Source: an uncultured Flavobacteriales bacterium
Lineage (GTDB): Bacteria > Bacteroidota > Bacteroidia > Flavobacteriales > BACL11
Direction: 5' to 3'
Assembly (NCBI GenBank): GCA_905478765.1
Contig: CAJQJY010000003.1
Location: 74,488-138,487 of the forward strand
Length of the DNA stretch: 64,000 nucleotides
Of this stretch, positions 1 through 12,235 are shown piece by piece (position 1 is the stretch's first letter; each line of letters opens with the position of its first letter). A program made the position numbers and the translations under genes. The notes below the pieces were generated by a model. It had not been told where the DNA came from, made no database searches, and worked only from the letters and a program-made list of their open reading frames with translations.

Positions 1-1035
1 TTAGGAATTTATACTCTATTATTTACGGCATTATCATCATGTAAAAAGGATCGTATAGAAGATATTTATGTTACTGGAAATTATGAAGATGGATATTTTG
101 TAACAAATGAAGGAAATTTTGGAACTGGAAATGGATCAATTTCATTCGTAGATGAGTACGGATATATAGAAAATGATGTATTTGCGTCTGTAAACTCGTT
201 TGCTTTAGGAGATGTTGTCCAATCTATGAGTATAATAAATAATCATGCATATATATTAGTAAATAATTCTAGTAAAATTGAAGTAGCTTCAATTGATTCA
301 ATGATTTCTGTTGCAACTATTAATGTTAGTCAACCTAGGTATATGGTTAAAGTTTCCGATGAAAAGGCTTACGTAACAGATTGGGGTATTAATGGAGTTC
401 AGGTTATTGATTTAGCTACAAATACTGTTTCTTCTACTATTGGATGTGGTACAGGTCCTGAAGGAATTACTGCTGCTAATGGCTTCGCTTATGTATGTAA
501 TATTGGTGGTTGGGGTCTAGACAGTACTGTTTCTGTTATTAATTCTAGCACGGATGTTCTTGAATCGACATTAAATGTTGGTGATAAACCAAACTCTGTT
601 GTTGTAGATGCTAATGGAGCAGTTTGGGTATTAACTGGTGGTTATACAGAATATGATGCTAATTGGAATGTTATCTCTGAAACTGCGGGTAATCTAGTTA
701 AAATAGTAGGTAATGCTATTGAAGTAACTTATACTTTTCCTGTGGGCAACCATCCAGAAGATCTAATTATTAACGATGCTGGAAATACATTGTATTACTC
801 TGATGGTTCTTGGACTAAGGAAGTTTACGCTTTTAATGTGAATGATACAGAATTATCAACAACACCTATAATTAGCAGAAGTTTTTATGCTTTAGGTTTT
901 AATGATGGATTTATATATGGGACTGATGCTGTTGATTATGTGCAGAGTGGTTGGTCACATAAATATTCTAGTAACGGTTCTAGTATTGATTCTGTCCAAG
1001 TTGGTGTTATTCCTGGAGGATACTGTTTTAACTAA
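1..1035 (+). CDS. Beta-propeller lipoprotein, DUF5074/YncE-like (5' end outside window)
   Basis: Frame 1 is open from base 1 (LGIYTLLFTALSSCKKDRIEDIYVTGNYEDGYFVTNEGNFGTGNGSISF...), so the tracked ATG at 226 is internal. LSSC lipobox and repeated blade-like motifs (KAYVTDWGINGVQVIDLATNTV, GPEGI). Confidence 0.8.
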   Translation, partial: LGIYTLLFTALSSCKKDRIEDIYVTGNYEDGYFVTNEGNFGTGNGSISFVDEYGYIENDVFASVNSFALGDVVQSMSIINNHAYILVNNSSKIEVASIDSMISVATINVSQPRYMVKVSDEKAYVTDWGINGVQVIDLATNTVSSTIGCGTGPEGITAANGFAYVCNIGGWGLDSTVSVINSSTDVLESTLNVGDKPNSVVVDANGAVWVLTGGYTEYDANWNVISETAGNLVKIVGNAIEVTYTFPVGNHPEDLIINDAGNTLYYSDGSWTKEVYAFNVNDTELSTTPIISRSFYALGFNDGFIYGTDAVDYVQSGWSHKYSSNGSSIDSVQVGVIPGGYCFN

Positions 1036-1060
1036 ACCTAAACAAGTAAGATTTATATTT

Positions 1061-1090
1061 AAAGAGAGAGGCGTATTGCCTCTCTTTTTT
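1061..1090 (+). terminator. Rho-independent terminator
   Basis: AGAGAGGC-gtatt-GCCTCTCT followed by a T run, just after the stop at 1035. Confidence 0.75.
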
Positions 1091-1112
1091 TATCTTTACC
1101 AAAAATTATACT

Positions 1113-2180
1113 ATGAAATTTTATATTTATTTATTTATCACCCTTACAATTTTTTCTTCATGTAAAGAGGAAGAAAATGCTCCAACTTTCTCAAAAGATT
1201 ATGGAAGTGGAATGTACATTTCTACTGATATTGGTGTTAGCTTTTATAAAGATGGTGTTGTTAAAAATCAGATTTATAAAGAGGTAAATGGTCAGACATT
1301 AACTGAAGTTGAAAAAATAAAGTTTAATGGTACAAAAGCTTTCATTTTAGCTGGAGACATGTATTCAGTAAATATTGAAACTTTTGAAGATAAAGGAATA
1401 GCAAGTGGTTTTGTAAATCCTGTTGATTTGACCTTTTTATCACCAGATAATAGAGCTTTTGTAGTAGATAAAGATGATTCAAAAGTAAAAGAAGTTGATT
1501 TGGATAGAATGGAAGTAACTTCAGTTATTGAAACAGGAGATAGCACCAAGCCTGTATTTATTGTTTCAAAATGGTATCGTTCAATTGTTATGAATGGTGG
1601 TGCTGAACCAGATTCATTAAATGATTCTACTATAGTTGCAATTGATTATAGAGATGAGCTTGTTTCTTTAGCTGAGAATATGGGGGGGCTATATGTAGGT
1701 GATAATCCTAATTCTGCTGTAAATATAAATAATTTAAAAATCCTCTGTAAAGGAATTTATGATCCTAATGATTTAACTACTAAAACACAATCCGCTCTAA
1801 TTACTGTTAATCCTTGGGATTTATTAATTAGCGCAAATACTACTCTGAATGGAGTTTATAATGCTCAAAATCTTATCTCAAAACCAGATGATACAGAGTA
1901 TTATTTTACTGCTGAAGATGGGATATATAAAATGAGCTCAAGTGGAAATAGTGTGTCTCAAGTATCTTCTTTGATTTCTGATATTGTTGCTTATCAAGAT
2001 GATAGATATTCTGTTTATTCTACTGCAGATTCTGTATGGTACTGGTATAATAGAGATGTACTATACTTTAACGATGCAGTTAATAGTCCAACTACTATTT
2101 ACAAATATAATTTAGACAATAATTCATTTATAGATACTATTGAAGTTAATGGAAATGTAAGAGATGTTAATTTCTATTAG
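1113..2180 (+). CDS. Beta-propeller-like lipoprotein
   Basis: Signal peptide with lipobox (MKFYIYLFITLTIFSSCKEEE), blade-like repeats, same strand as the preceding propeller lipoprotein. Confidence 0.65.
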   Translation: MKFYIYLFITLTIFSSCKEEENAPTFSKDYGSGMYISTDIGVSFYKDGVVKNQIYKEVNGQTLTEVEKIKFNGTKAFILAGDMYSVNIETFEDKGIASGFVNPVDLTFLSPDNRAFVVDKDDSKVKEVDLDRMEVTSVIETGDSTKPVFIVSKWYRSIVMNGGAEPDSLNDSTIVAIDYRDELVSLAENMGGLYVGDNPNSAVNINNLKILCKGIYDPNDLTTKTQSALITVNPWDLLISANTTLNGVYNAQNLISKPDDTEYYFTAEDGIYKMSSSGNSVSQVSSLISDIVAYQDDRYSVYSTADSVWYWYNRDVLYFNDAVNSPTTIYKYNLDNNSFIDTIEVNGNVRDVNFY

Positions 2181-2635
2181 TGAAATATTTAAAAGCTAAG
2201 ATATTTAGAAGAGTTTAAATTATTTTCTGCATTATATTGAGGATTTTAGCTCCTGTTTATAAAGGTATTTACACACTGGATATAATCCAAAGGAAAACCA
2301 CTATTCTCTTAAGTTACTTTTGTTTCTTATTTCTTATTATTTTTGTTACAGCTACTTATTACTATTGATTATAACTCTTTGATAGAATTCCTGCATTTAT
2401 TTTCTTTTTTACTTATAATCTGTTTGAGTTTTTATTTGGTTTATTTTGATCATTTCAAAGCATTAGAGCATTACTTTTGTCTATTTAATTGTAATGATAT
2501 TTTCATTTTTATTGCCATTTAAATCTTATGTATTATTTAGGTTATTTATTTTAATTTAATTCTACACAACATACAATTCATTTTCTATTTACAAGAATGA
2601 AAAAAGAAGGTGTGAAAAATAATAAAGAAGGTTTC

Positions 2636-3544
2636 TTAAAGTTTTTTCATTAGTTCTCTATATAGTTTTACCATAGATTCAATATCCTTTTTATGTACTT
2701 TTTCATCAGGAGAATGAACATTATCTTCTGGTGCGCCAACAAAACACCAGTCCCAAGGGTAATCACTTTTTTGCAATCCATTACCATCACTTCCTCCCGC
2801 ATCTTCTACTTCTAATTGAAAAGGAATATAACTTTGTTTTGCAATCTCCACAATTCTATTTACATATGATTTTCTTGGAAGTCCACTATCTCTTAACGAA
2901 ATGGCACAACCTTTTCCGTGTTTAACTCCATCAGTTATCCAAGTGATGTCAGAAATAAGCGCTTGCATTACTCCATATTTTTCTTGTATAAACTTTCCTA
3001 AATACCCAACTGAACCACCACCATGCTCCTCCCATGTAGAAAATACTATAATTCCATTTTCAAGAGTTTTTGCTAATTCTAAGGAATTCCAAACCCCTAA
3101 TCTGTTATCCATATAGCAAGATTGTACAAATTCTTCAGAGTCTCTAAAGTTTACCTTAAAAGTAAGTGAAGTCCCTCTTTCAATATCTCTATCAAAATCA
3201 ATAAATAGTTTGTCGCCCTTTTGAATTATTTTCCCTTCTATTTCCCCTTCACTATCAGTTCCGACCAAAATAATTCCTTCAGTAGTAACAGGCCCTCCAA
3301 TTTTCACAATTTCATTATTGTATTTTACTGTAAACCCAATAGAATCTAAATGTGCGAAAATTGCTGTTGTGGGTTTTCCGAAAACTAAAATTAAATTATC
3401 TTGAAAACCTTTTCCATAATGTAGATTTGGTTTTATTTTCCAGTTGTTTTGATTTCTCTCAATATATTGTAATAAAAATTCTGTCATTGCAAATTCTTCT
3501 CCTGCAGGAGCATGAATTTCGCACATTTGTTTTAATAATTTCAT
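2636..3544 (-). CDS. M42-family metallopeptidase (aminopeptidase-like)
   Basis: Zinc-peptidase-like motifs FAHLDSIGF, DNRLGVWNSLE, STWEEHGGGSVG, HSPDEKVHKKD. Confidence 0.75.
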   Translation of the reverse strand: MKLLKQMCEIHAPAGEEFAMTEFLLQYIERNQNNWKIKPNLHYGKGFQDNLILVFGKPTTAIFAHLDSIGFTVKYNNEIVKIGGPVTTEGIILVGTDSEGEIEGKIIQKGDKLFIDFDRDIERGTSLTFKVNFRDSEEFVQSCYMDNRLGVWNSLELAKTLENGIIVFSTWEEHGGGSVGYLGKFIQEKYGVMQALISDITWITDGVKHGKGCAISLRDSGLPRKSYVNRIVEIAKQSYIPFQLEVEDAGGSDGNGLQKSDYPWDWCFVGAPEDNVHSPDEKVHKKDIESMVKLYRELMKKL

Positions 3545-4155
3545 TATACAGTTTTTAGATATTTAATTGTTAACTCGTAATTTTTTTTGAAAGTTTTTAC
3601 TACTTCTTCTGATTTACTTTTTGCGACTACAAATATAAGATTACATTCTATTTGAAAGTCAGTATTTACTACTTCTAAATTGTATTCTTTTACTAACCTC
3701 ATTACCTCATTCATCTGAGGGTATTTAAAACTTACAGCAAATTGTTCTTTTATTATTTTTGTGATTATTTCAGAGTTACTTATAGCATCTAATGCGGCAG
3801 TTTTATATGAACGAATTAATCCAGGAACTCCCAATTTTACTCCTCCAAAATAACGAACAACTACAATTAGTATATTTGTTAAGTCATTCGATAGAATCTG
3901 TCCTAAAATTGGTTTTCCTGCAGTTGATGAAGGTTCTCCGTCATCATTTGCTCTCTGTGCTGATTTATCAGTTTTTAAGATGTATGCATAACAATGGTGT
4001 CTAGCGGAATGCTCTAATTTTTTTACTTCCTCTAGTTTTTCTTTTACATTTTCTTCTGAATGAACAGGGAAGGAGTAAGCTATAAATTTACTTCCCTTCT
4101 CTTTGTAAACCCCTGTTGTAGCAGATTTTATTTCTTTGTATTTATCCGAAAACAT
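3544..4155 (-). CDS. YigZ/IMPACT family protein
   Basis: KGSKFIAYSFPV, ARHHCYAYILK, DDGEPSSTAGKPIL, VVRYFGGVKLGVPGLIRSYKTAA. Start chosen at the internal Met (MFSDKYKEI). Confidence 0.88.
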   Translation of the reverse strand: MFSDKYKEIKSATTGVYKEKGSKFIAYSFPVHSEENVKEKLEEVKKLEHSARHHCYAYILKTDKSAQRANDDGEPSSTAGKPILGQILSNDLTNILIVVVRYFGGVKLGVPGLIRSYKTAALDAISNSEIITKIIKEQFAVSFKYPQMNEVMRLVKEYNLEVVNTDFQIECNLIFVVAKSKSEEVVKTFKKNYELTIKYLKTV

Positions 4156-5012
4156 TAGAAAGAAAAGATATAAATTGCACAAATAGAAAGTAAAATCCCA
4201 ATCCAGTTAGATTTGCTTAATTTTTCTTTAAATAGTACCATTCCTATTAAACTAGAACTTACAACAACCCCCATACTTACTAGAGGAAAAACTATTGATG
4301 AGTTAAGATTTGGATCTCCTAAAGCTTTTAAAAAGAAAAGTAGAGAAAAGAAGTTTGGAACTCCAAATACAAATCCCCAAAAAATACTTTTAAATTGAAT
4401 AGGAATTTTTGTTTTTAGGGATTTCCCTGTATGAATAATAATTCCGCTAACTGATGCTACAAAAAACAATACCATAAAGAATAAATATCCACCTTCATCA
4501 GAGAATTTCTGTGCAAAATCATTAAAGACGGAATCTGAAATTCCTTGCCCGAAAAATACTAGAATGATTAACCATAAATACTTTTTATTAAAACTTAGTT
4601 TTCCTGCCTTAGTTGATGATAAATATATTCCTACAAGAGCTAAAAAGAATGCAATTCCTTTCAGATAAGTAAATGTATCTCCATATAAAAGTATTGCTAT
4701 AGATACTGGAATGATTAAGCTCACTTTGTTTGCAACAGTTGTAATTGCAATCCCTACTTTTTGTATTCCATAAGCATAAAAATTAAATACAATAATAAAA
4801 AGTGTACCAATAATAATTGCATGATATAACCAAGCTGAATTAATGATTTCTTTTAGTGAGAAATCTTGTTCTAAAAAAAAGTAGGCACAACTTCCTGCAG
4901 TAATATAATTAAAAATCAATCCTTGTAGATTGTCGACTTTGTACTTTTCGAACATTTTAAAAACAATAATTAAAATATTGAAGAGGAGAATTGTGTAAAT
5001 TATGTTATACAT
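4155..5012 (-). CDS. EamA/DMT-type membrane transporter
   Basis: About 10 hydrophobic segments and C-terminal KEKLSKSNWIGILLSICAIYIF. Internal Met start MYNIIYTILLF preferred. Confidence 0.75.
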   Translation of the reverse strand: MYNIIYTILLFNILIIVFKMFEKYKVDNLQGLIFNYITAGSCAYFFLEQDFSLKEIINSAWLYHAIIIGTLFIIVFNFYAYGIQKVGIAITTVANKVSLIIPVSIAILLYGDTFTYLKGIAFFLALVGIYLSSTKAGKLSFNKKYLWLIILVFFGQGISDSVFNDFAQKFSDEGGYLFFMVLFFVASVSGIIIHTGKSLKTKIPIQFKSIFWGFVFGVPNFFSLLFFLKALGDPNLNSSIVFPLVSMGVVVSSSLIGMVLFKEKLSKSNWIGILLSICAIYIFSF

Positions 5013-6030
5013 ATAAGATTTTAAATCTATCACCTCCAGTTTCATCTTCTGAGATTATTTTTCCTTCTATGGCTGGAGGTTTTACTCCTTCAGTTAGTGT
5101 TTTGTTTGTCGTGAAAATTCGTGCTTCATCCCATAATTTTTTATCAATAAAGGATTGTAAGGTTATTGCTCCTCCTTCAATAATTATAGACTGAATATTT
5201 TGTTTATGTAATTCTTGTAAAATATTTTCAGTCAAATTGTTAAAGTTAATTTTAATGTAATTATTTGAATTGTTTTCCTCTGATTTTAGTTGATTAAAAA
5301 CAATAGTTTTTGCATCAATATTAAAAAGATTGAAATCAGCTGAAAGTTTCAAATCTTTGTCAATGACAATCCTAATTGGGTTAATTCCTTCAACTTCACG
5401 AACAGTTAGTGAAGGGTTATCCTTTTCTGCAGTAATCCTACCCACTAAAATTGCATCTTCTTCTGCTCTCCATTTGTGCGCTAATTTCTTTGATTCACTA
5501 GAAGTCATCCAAAAAGGTTTTGTCTGATCTTTTGGAGCAATAAATCTATCTTTACTTTCAGCCCATTTCAGAATAATATAGGGTCTTTTCTTCTCATGAA
5601 AAGTAAAAAATCGTTTGTTTAATTCTCTACTTTCATTTTCTAAAACACCAACTTTCACATCAATTCCTACACTTCTCATTCTTTCAATTCCTTTTCCGGA
5701 AACTTCAGAGAAAGTATCAACACATCCGATAACAACTTCTGGTATTTTATTTTGAATTATCAAATCAGAACAGGGAGGGGTTTTTCCAAAATGAGCGCAT
5801 GGTTCCAAATTTACATAAAGTGTAGATTTTAAAAGTAAACTCTTGTCCTTTACGCTATTAATTGCATTTACTTCTGCATGATGAGAACCATATTTTTCAT
5901 GATATCCTTCACCAATAATCTTGTTATTATAAACAATAACTGAGCCAACCATTGGGTTTGGAGATGAACAGCCCATTGCTTTGTTGGCTAACTCAATACA
6001 TCTTTTCATAAAAAACTCTTCATTTTGCAT
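5005..6030 (-). CDS. ribD: Bifunctional diaminohydroxyphosphoribosylaminopyrimidine deaminase / 5-amino-6-(5-phosphoribosylamino)uracil reductase
   Basis: HAEVNAI and EPCAHFGKTPPCSDLI deaminase motifs plus reductase domain (PYIILKWAESKDRFIA, IEGGAITLQSFI). Confidence 0.95.
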   Translation of the reverse strand: MQNEEFFMKRCIELANKAMGCSSPNPMVGSVIVYNNKIIGEGYHEKYGSHHAEVNAINSVKDKSLLLKSTLYVNLEPCAHFGKTPPCSDLIIQNKIPEVVIGCVDTFSEVSGKGIERMRSVGIDVKVGVLENESRELNKRFFTFHEKKRPYIILKWAESKDRFIAPKDQTKPFWMTSSESKKLAHKWRAEEDAILVGRITAEKDNPSLTVREVEGINPIRIVIDKDLKLSADFNLFNIDAKTIVFNQLKSEENNSNNYIKINFNNLTENILQELHKQNIQSIIIEGGAITLQSFIDKKLWDEARIFTTNKTLTEGVKPPAIEGKIISEDETGGDRFKILYV

Positions 6031-6052
6031 GCCTCAAAAATAGCAAAATGAA

Positions 6053-6060
6053 TACATTTG
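6053..6060 (+). promoter_or_regulatory. Bacteroidota -7 promoter-like box TACATTTG upstream of prmC
   Basis: Exact TAnnTTTG match ending 4 nt before the ATG at 6065. Confidence 0.5.
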
Positions 6061-6064
6061 TAGC

Positions 6065-6898
6065 ATGGAAAAAGTCAGCAATATTTTAAGCTATTTTAGG
6101 CAAGAACTTTCTACTGTTGCTGATGAACGTGAAATCACCTCATGGTATTATATTTCTATGAAGTATTTACTAGCTTACAATCATTCGGATTGCATAATTA
6201 ATTCTAATCAAGTATTAAATAAAAGTCAACTTAGTAAGATACAGCAAATAGTTGCGGATTTGAAGACTCATATGCCTATACAGTACATTTTTGGGCAAAC
6301 AGAATTTTATGGCTTAAAAATCAAGGTAAATGAACATACTTTAATTCCTAGGCCAGAAACGGAACAATTGGTGGATTGGATTTTGAAAGAGAATTTTGTT
6401 GCTGCTTTAGATATTGGAACTGGAAGTGGGTGTATTCCAATTGCTTTGGCAAAGCATAAAGATGCTAAGGTTCTAGCTATTGATGTTTCTGAAGATGCTT
6501 TGCTAATTGCTGAAGAAAACGCAAAAAATAATGAGGTAGAAATTGATTTTATTCATCAAGATATTTTACAAACTAACTATTTGCAAAAAGTTGATTTAAT
6601 AGTTAGTAATCCTCCTTATGTTTTGGAATCTGAAAAGGAAAAAATGCAAGAAAATGTTCTTGATTATGAGCCTGAATTAGCACTTTTTGTTGAAGATAAA
6701 AATCCTTTAATATTTTATAAAAAAATTGCAAGTTTAGCTTCTAATTTTCTTAATGAAAATGGAAAATTATTCTTTGAAATTAACGCAAAATTTGGTAAAG
6801 AAACAATTGAAATGCTTGCCGATATTGGATTTGTTAATATTGAGTTGAAAAAAGACATGAACGATAAGGATAGAATGATAAAAGCAATAAAGAAATAG
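6065..6898 (+). CDS. prmC: Peptide chain release factor N5-glutamine methyltransferase
   Basis: ALDIGTGSGCIPIALA SAM motif and NPPYV catalytic motif. Confidence 0.93.
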   Translation: MEKVSNILSYFRQELSTVADEREITSWYYISMKYLLAYNHSDCIINSNQVLNKSQLSKIQQIVADLKTHMPIQYIFGQTEFYGLKIKVNEHTLIPRPETEQLVDWILKENFVAALDIGTGSGCIPIALAKHKDAKVLAIDVSEDALLIAEENAKNNEVEIDFIHQDILQTNYLQKVDLIVSNPPYVLESEKEKMQENVLDYEPELALFVEDKNPLIFYKKIASLASNFLNENGKLFFEINAKFGKETIEMLADIGFVNIELKKDMNDKDRMIKAIKK

Positions 6899-6928
6899 TT
6901 ATTTTTGAATAGAAAAATCATCAAAATT

Positions 6929-7387
6929 ATGATAACAAAAGAAGAAGTATTAGATGTGCAAAAGCAATGGTCAGACGGCTTATTAAAAATTGTAGCAAAA
7001 CATCAAAATAATGAAGATTTTACATCTGAAGCATCTGATTTTATTGATGAACTTTATGCCTATGGTTATGGAGAGGTTTTGTTTAAGCCAACTCTAGCAA
7101 CTGATGTTCAGTTTAGATTAAACAAAGCGGCTGCACTATCTTATTTTGTGGCAGGAAACCCTGGTTTTTCAGAGGATAAAGGTTTTGCATTAAAAGGCTG
7201 GACTAATGTAAGGTGGGAGAATTCAGCTATAAAGCTTGAAGAAAATTTTGCTTTTGCAATGGGTAACTATTACTTTGGAAATTCGGATGGAGAGATAAAA
7301 GTTGAGTTTTCATTTGCTTATAAAAAAGACAATAACGGAAAGCTTAACATTATTTTGCATGACTCTCATTTTCCTTATCAAAAATAA
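6929..7387 (+). CDS. Conserved hypothetical, possible SnoaL/NTF2-like fold
   Basis: Compact about 150 aa ORF between prmC and ligA; internal Met start MITKEEVLDVQKQWSDGLL. Confidence 0.5.
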   Translation: MITKEEVLDVQKQWSDGLLKIVAKHQNNEDFTSEASDFIDELYAYGYGEVLFKPTLATDVQFRLNKAAALSYFVAGNPGFSEDKGFALKGWTNVRWENSAIKLEENFAFAMGNYYFGNSDGEIKVEFSFAYKKDNNGKLNIILHDSHFPYQK

Positions 7388-9378
<1,991 letters not shown>

Positions 9379-9379
<1 letters not shown>

Positions 9380-9921
9380 TGCAGTTTATTGAGGATTTTA
9401 AACAAAAAGTAGGAAAGTGGGTTTTTCAAAGGGAATTGAAAACCAATAAAAGAACAAAGGAAGTTTGCAACTTGGATAACGCCCAATCAATTGGAATTTT
9501 ATATGATGCAACATCAGAAGAGCAGATAAAAATTATTAAACCTTTTGTGTCCTATTTCTTTGATTTAAAGAAGGATGTAAAGGCACTTGGCTATGTTAAT
9601 TCTAAGCAATTATCATTTCATCATACTCCAAAATTGCAATATGATTTCTTTTATCAAAAGGACCTAAATTGGTATTATAAACCTCAGAATTATATAATTG
9701 ATAATTTTGTAAAAAAAGAATATGATATCCTTATCAATTTATGTGATAGCAGTATAATCCCTATTAAATATTTGGTAGCAAGTTCAATCGCACATTTCAA
9801 GATAGGAATACATGAGCAAAATTATGAAATTTATGATTTGATGATTTCCTTAAAAGATGATAAAAGCATGGAAAAACTCATGCATGAAATTAAACATTAT
9901 ATCAATTTAATAAATAAGTAA
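9379..9921 (+). CDS. Conserved hypothetical (DUF6913-like)
   Basis: 180 aa ORF between ligA and dapA with adjoining start/stop codons. Confidence 0.55.
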
Positions 9922-10788
9922 ATGGATAAAATTAAAGGAACAGGAGTTGCATTAGTCACTCCTTTTAATGAGGATAAATCATTAGATTACAAAGGGTTAG
10001 AAAATTTACTTAATCATGTAATTGATGGCGGAATAGATTATTTAGTTTTGATGGGGACAACTGGGGAAAGCGTTACTTTAAGTAAAGGAGAAAAGGAAGC
10101 AGTTGTTGACTTTTGCAAGAAGATAAATAATAGTAGAATTCCTGTTGTTTTGGGAATTGGGGGCAATAATACCATGCAAGTTGTTGAGGATATAAAATCA
10201 GCTAACCTTGATGGGATAGATGCAATTTTATCAGTTTCTCCTACTTATAATAAACCTTCACAAGAAGGAATTTATCAGCATTATAAAATGATATCAGGAA
10301 ATTGCCCTTTACCTATTATTGTTTATAATGTTCCAGGTAGAACTGCTTCAAATATTAGTGCAGAAACTATTATAAGAATGGCAAATGATTTTAAAAATAT
10401 AGTAGCTGTGAAAGAGGCTTCAGGTGATATGGATCAAATAATGAAAATTATTAAAAATAAACCTTCTGATTTTGTGGTGCTCTCAGGAGATGATGGCTTG
10501 ACTTTGCCTATGATTCACATGGGTGCAGAGGGAGTTATTTCAGTTATTGGGCAGTCGCATCCTAAGGAATATTCTGATATGGTGTCTTTTGGACTTTCAG
10601 GAAATCAAGAAATCGCTAATCAGTTGCATAATAAGTTGTATGATTTTTATGTTCCCTTATATGCTGAGGGAAATCCTGTAGGAATAAAGGCTTGTTTGGA
10701 GCTTTTAGGAATTTGTAAAAGTCAAGTGAGATTGCCACTTATTGAAGCGAGTGATGTTATTAAAAATGAGCTTAAAAGTTTGATGTAA
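9922..10788 (+). CDS. dapA: 4-hydroxy-tetrahydrodipicolinate synthase
   Basis: GTGVALVTPF, GTTGESVTLS, YNVPGRTASN, VAVKEASGD. Confidence 0.95.
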   Translation: MDKIKGTGVALVTPFNEDKSLDYKGLENLLNHVIDGGIDYLVLMGTTGESVTLSKGEKEAVVDFCKKINNSRIPVVLGIGGNNTMQVVEDIKSANLDGIDAILSVSPTYNKPSQEGIYQHYKMISGNCPLPIIVYNVPGRTASNISAETIIRMANDFKNIVAVKEASGDMDQIMKIIKNKPSDFVVLSGDDGLTLPMIHMGAEGVISVIGQSHPKEYSDMVSFGLSGNQEIANQLHNKLYDFYVPLYAEGNPVGIKACLELLGICKSQVRLPLIEASDVIKNELKSLM

Positions 10789-10790
10789 TA

Positions 10791-11339
10791 ATGAAAAATC
10801 TAATCCTAATAATTATGGCACTATTTACCTTTACTACTACTAATACTACTACTACTAATGCTCGAGAGTCAATTTATGATATAGAAATTAATGATATTAG
10901 CGGGAATCCTATAGATTTAAAGCAGTTTAGAGGAAAACATATCTTATTTGTTAATGTGGCTTCGGAGTGTGGTTTTACACCACAATATGCTGGTTTAGAA
11001 GAACTGCATCAGCAGTTTAATAAGAATTTAGTTGTAATTGGCTTGCCTTGTAATCAGTTTGGAGGGCAAGAGCCAGGTACTGAAAAAGAAATACAGCAGT
11101 TTTGTGCTATAAAATTCGGTGTTAGCTTTTTATTGACTGAAAAAATTGATGTTAAAGGTGAGGGTAAGCATCAACTTTATAGCTGGTTAACAGATAAAAA
11201 TAAAAACGGAAAGTCCAGTTCTTCAGTAAAATGGAATTTTCAAAAATATGTAGTAGATGAAAAAGGAGAGTTTATTAACTACTTTTACTCCACTACTAAG
11301 CCAATGAGTCCAAAAATCACCTCATTATTAAAGCAATAA
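10791..11339 (+). CDS. Glutathione peroxidase family protein with N-terminal signal
   Basis: NVASECGFTPQY and LGLPCNQFGGQEPG-type motifs (GLPCNQFGGQEPGTEKEI), KWNFQKYVVD. Confidence 0.92.
   Translation: MKNLILIIMALFTFTTTNTTTTNARESIYDIEINDISGNPIDLKQFRGKHILFVNVASECGFTPQYAGLEELHQQFNKNLVVIGLPCNQFGGQEPGTEKEIQQFCAIKFGVSFLLTEKIDVKGEGKHQLYSWLTDKNKNGKSSSSVKWNFQKYVVDEKGEFINYFYSTTKPMSPKITSLLKQ
10832..10859 (+). repeat. Interrupted (ACT)n microsatellite in signal-peptide region
   Basis: ttactactactaatactactactactaatg encodes TTTNTTTTN. Confidence 0.8.
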
Positions 11340-11422
11340 ATTTAAATTAGTCCTGTTTACTAGATATAAAAATAATTTAGGAATATCCAATTATACCATT
11401 TATCTTTACCTCCATTAAAATT

Positions 11423-12235
11423 ATGATGAGAAAAATATTACAAACATTATTAATCACTTTTGTATTTACTTCTTGTGGAGAATATCAGAAAGTACTCAAG
11501 AGTGATGACTATAATTATAAATATGAAAAAGCAGTTTCCTATTATGAAGCAGAACAATATAATAGAGCTATGCCATTATTTAATGAATTGTCAACTGCTT
11601 TAAGAGGAACTTCAAAAATGCAAGAAGTTGCTTATTATTATGCTTATTGTAATTATGTTACTGGAGATAACTTAACTGCAGCTTATCTGTTTAGGAATTT
11701 CACTATAAATTACCCAAGTAGTAAGCATACGGAAGAATGTGCTTTTATGGTAGCTCAGTGTTATTATAATGAAACTCCTGTTTATTCTTTGGATGCTACA
11801 AATAACTATAAAACAATAAAAGAGTTACAATCTTTTATTGATAGATACCCTCTTAGTGATAGGGTAGAAAAATGCAATACACTTATTGATGAATTGAGGT
11901 TTGTACTTTCAAAAAAAGCGTTTGAAAATGCTAAACAATATTATATTACTGAAAATTATAAATCTGCAATCATTGCTTTGGATAATGTGCTAATTGACTT
12001 TCCCTCTTATGATAATAGAGAAGAAGTTTATTTTTTAATTGTAAAATCATCTTACTCATTAGCAATTAACAGTATAAGTATTAAGGTAGAACAGAGGCTA
12101 AAATCTACTCTTGATGCATATTCGCAATTTGAAGATAATTATCCTAAAAGTGAATTTTTAGAAGAATTAAAAAACACATATAATAAAACAATACAATCAT
12201 TAACCGAATTAAAAGAAAATAAAAATGAAATTTAA
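11423..12235 (+). CDS. bamD: Outer membrane protein assembly factor BamD (lipoprotein)
   Basis: Lipobox FVFTSCGEYQKVLKSDDYNYKYEKAVSYYE, TPR-like helices, located upstream of rpoZ-coaBC. Confidence 0.88.
   Translation: MMRKILQTLLITFVFTSCGEYQKVLKSDDYNYKYEKAVSYYEAEQYNRAMPLFNELSTALRGTSKMQEVAYYYAYCNYVTGDNLTAAYLFRNFTINYPSSKHTEECAFMVAQCYYNETPVYSLDATNNYKTIKELQSFIDRYPLSDRVEKCNTLIDELRFVLSKKAFENAKQYYITENYKSAIIALDNVLIDFPSYDNREEVYFLIVKSSYSLAINSISIKVEQRLKSTLDAYSQFEDNYPKSEFLEELKNTYNKTIQSLTELKENKNEI

Noticed and set aside
226-226. ATG at 226 as the start of the first CDS
   Set aside because: The same frame is open upstream to base 1 and contains a lipobox, so the gene starts before the window.
902-1165. 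87-aa ORF overlapping the end of the first lipoprotein gene
   Set aside because: Different frame inside a well-supported CDS and across its terminator; no recognisable protein features.
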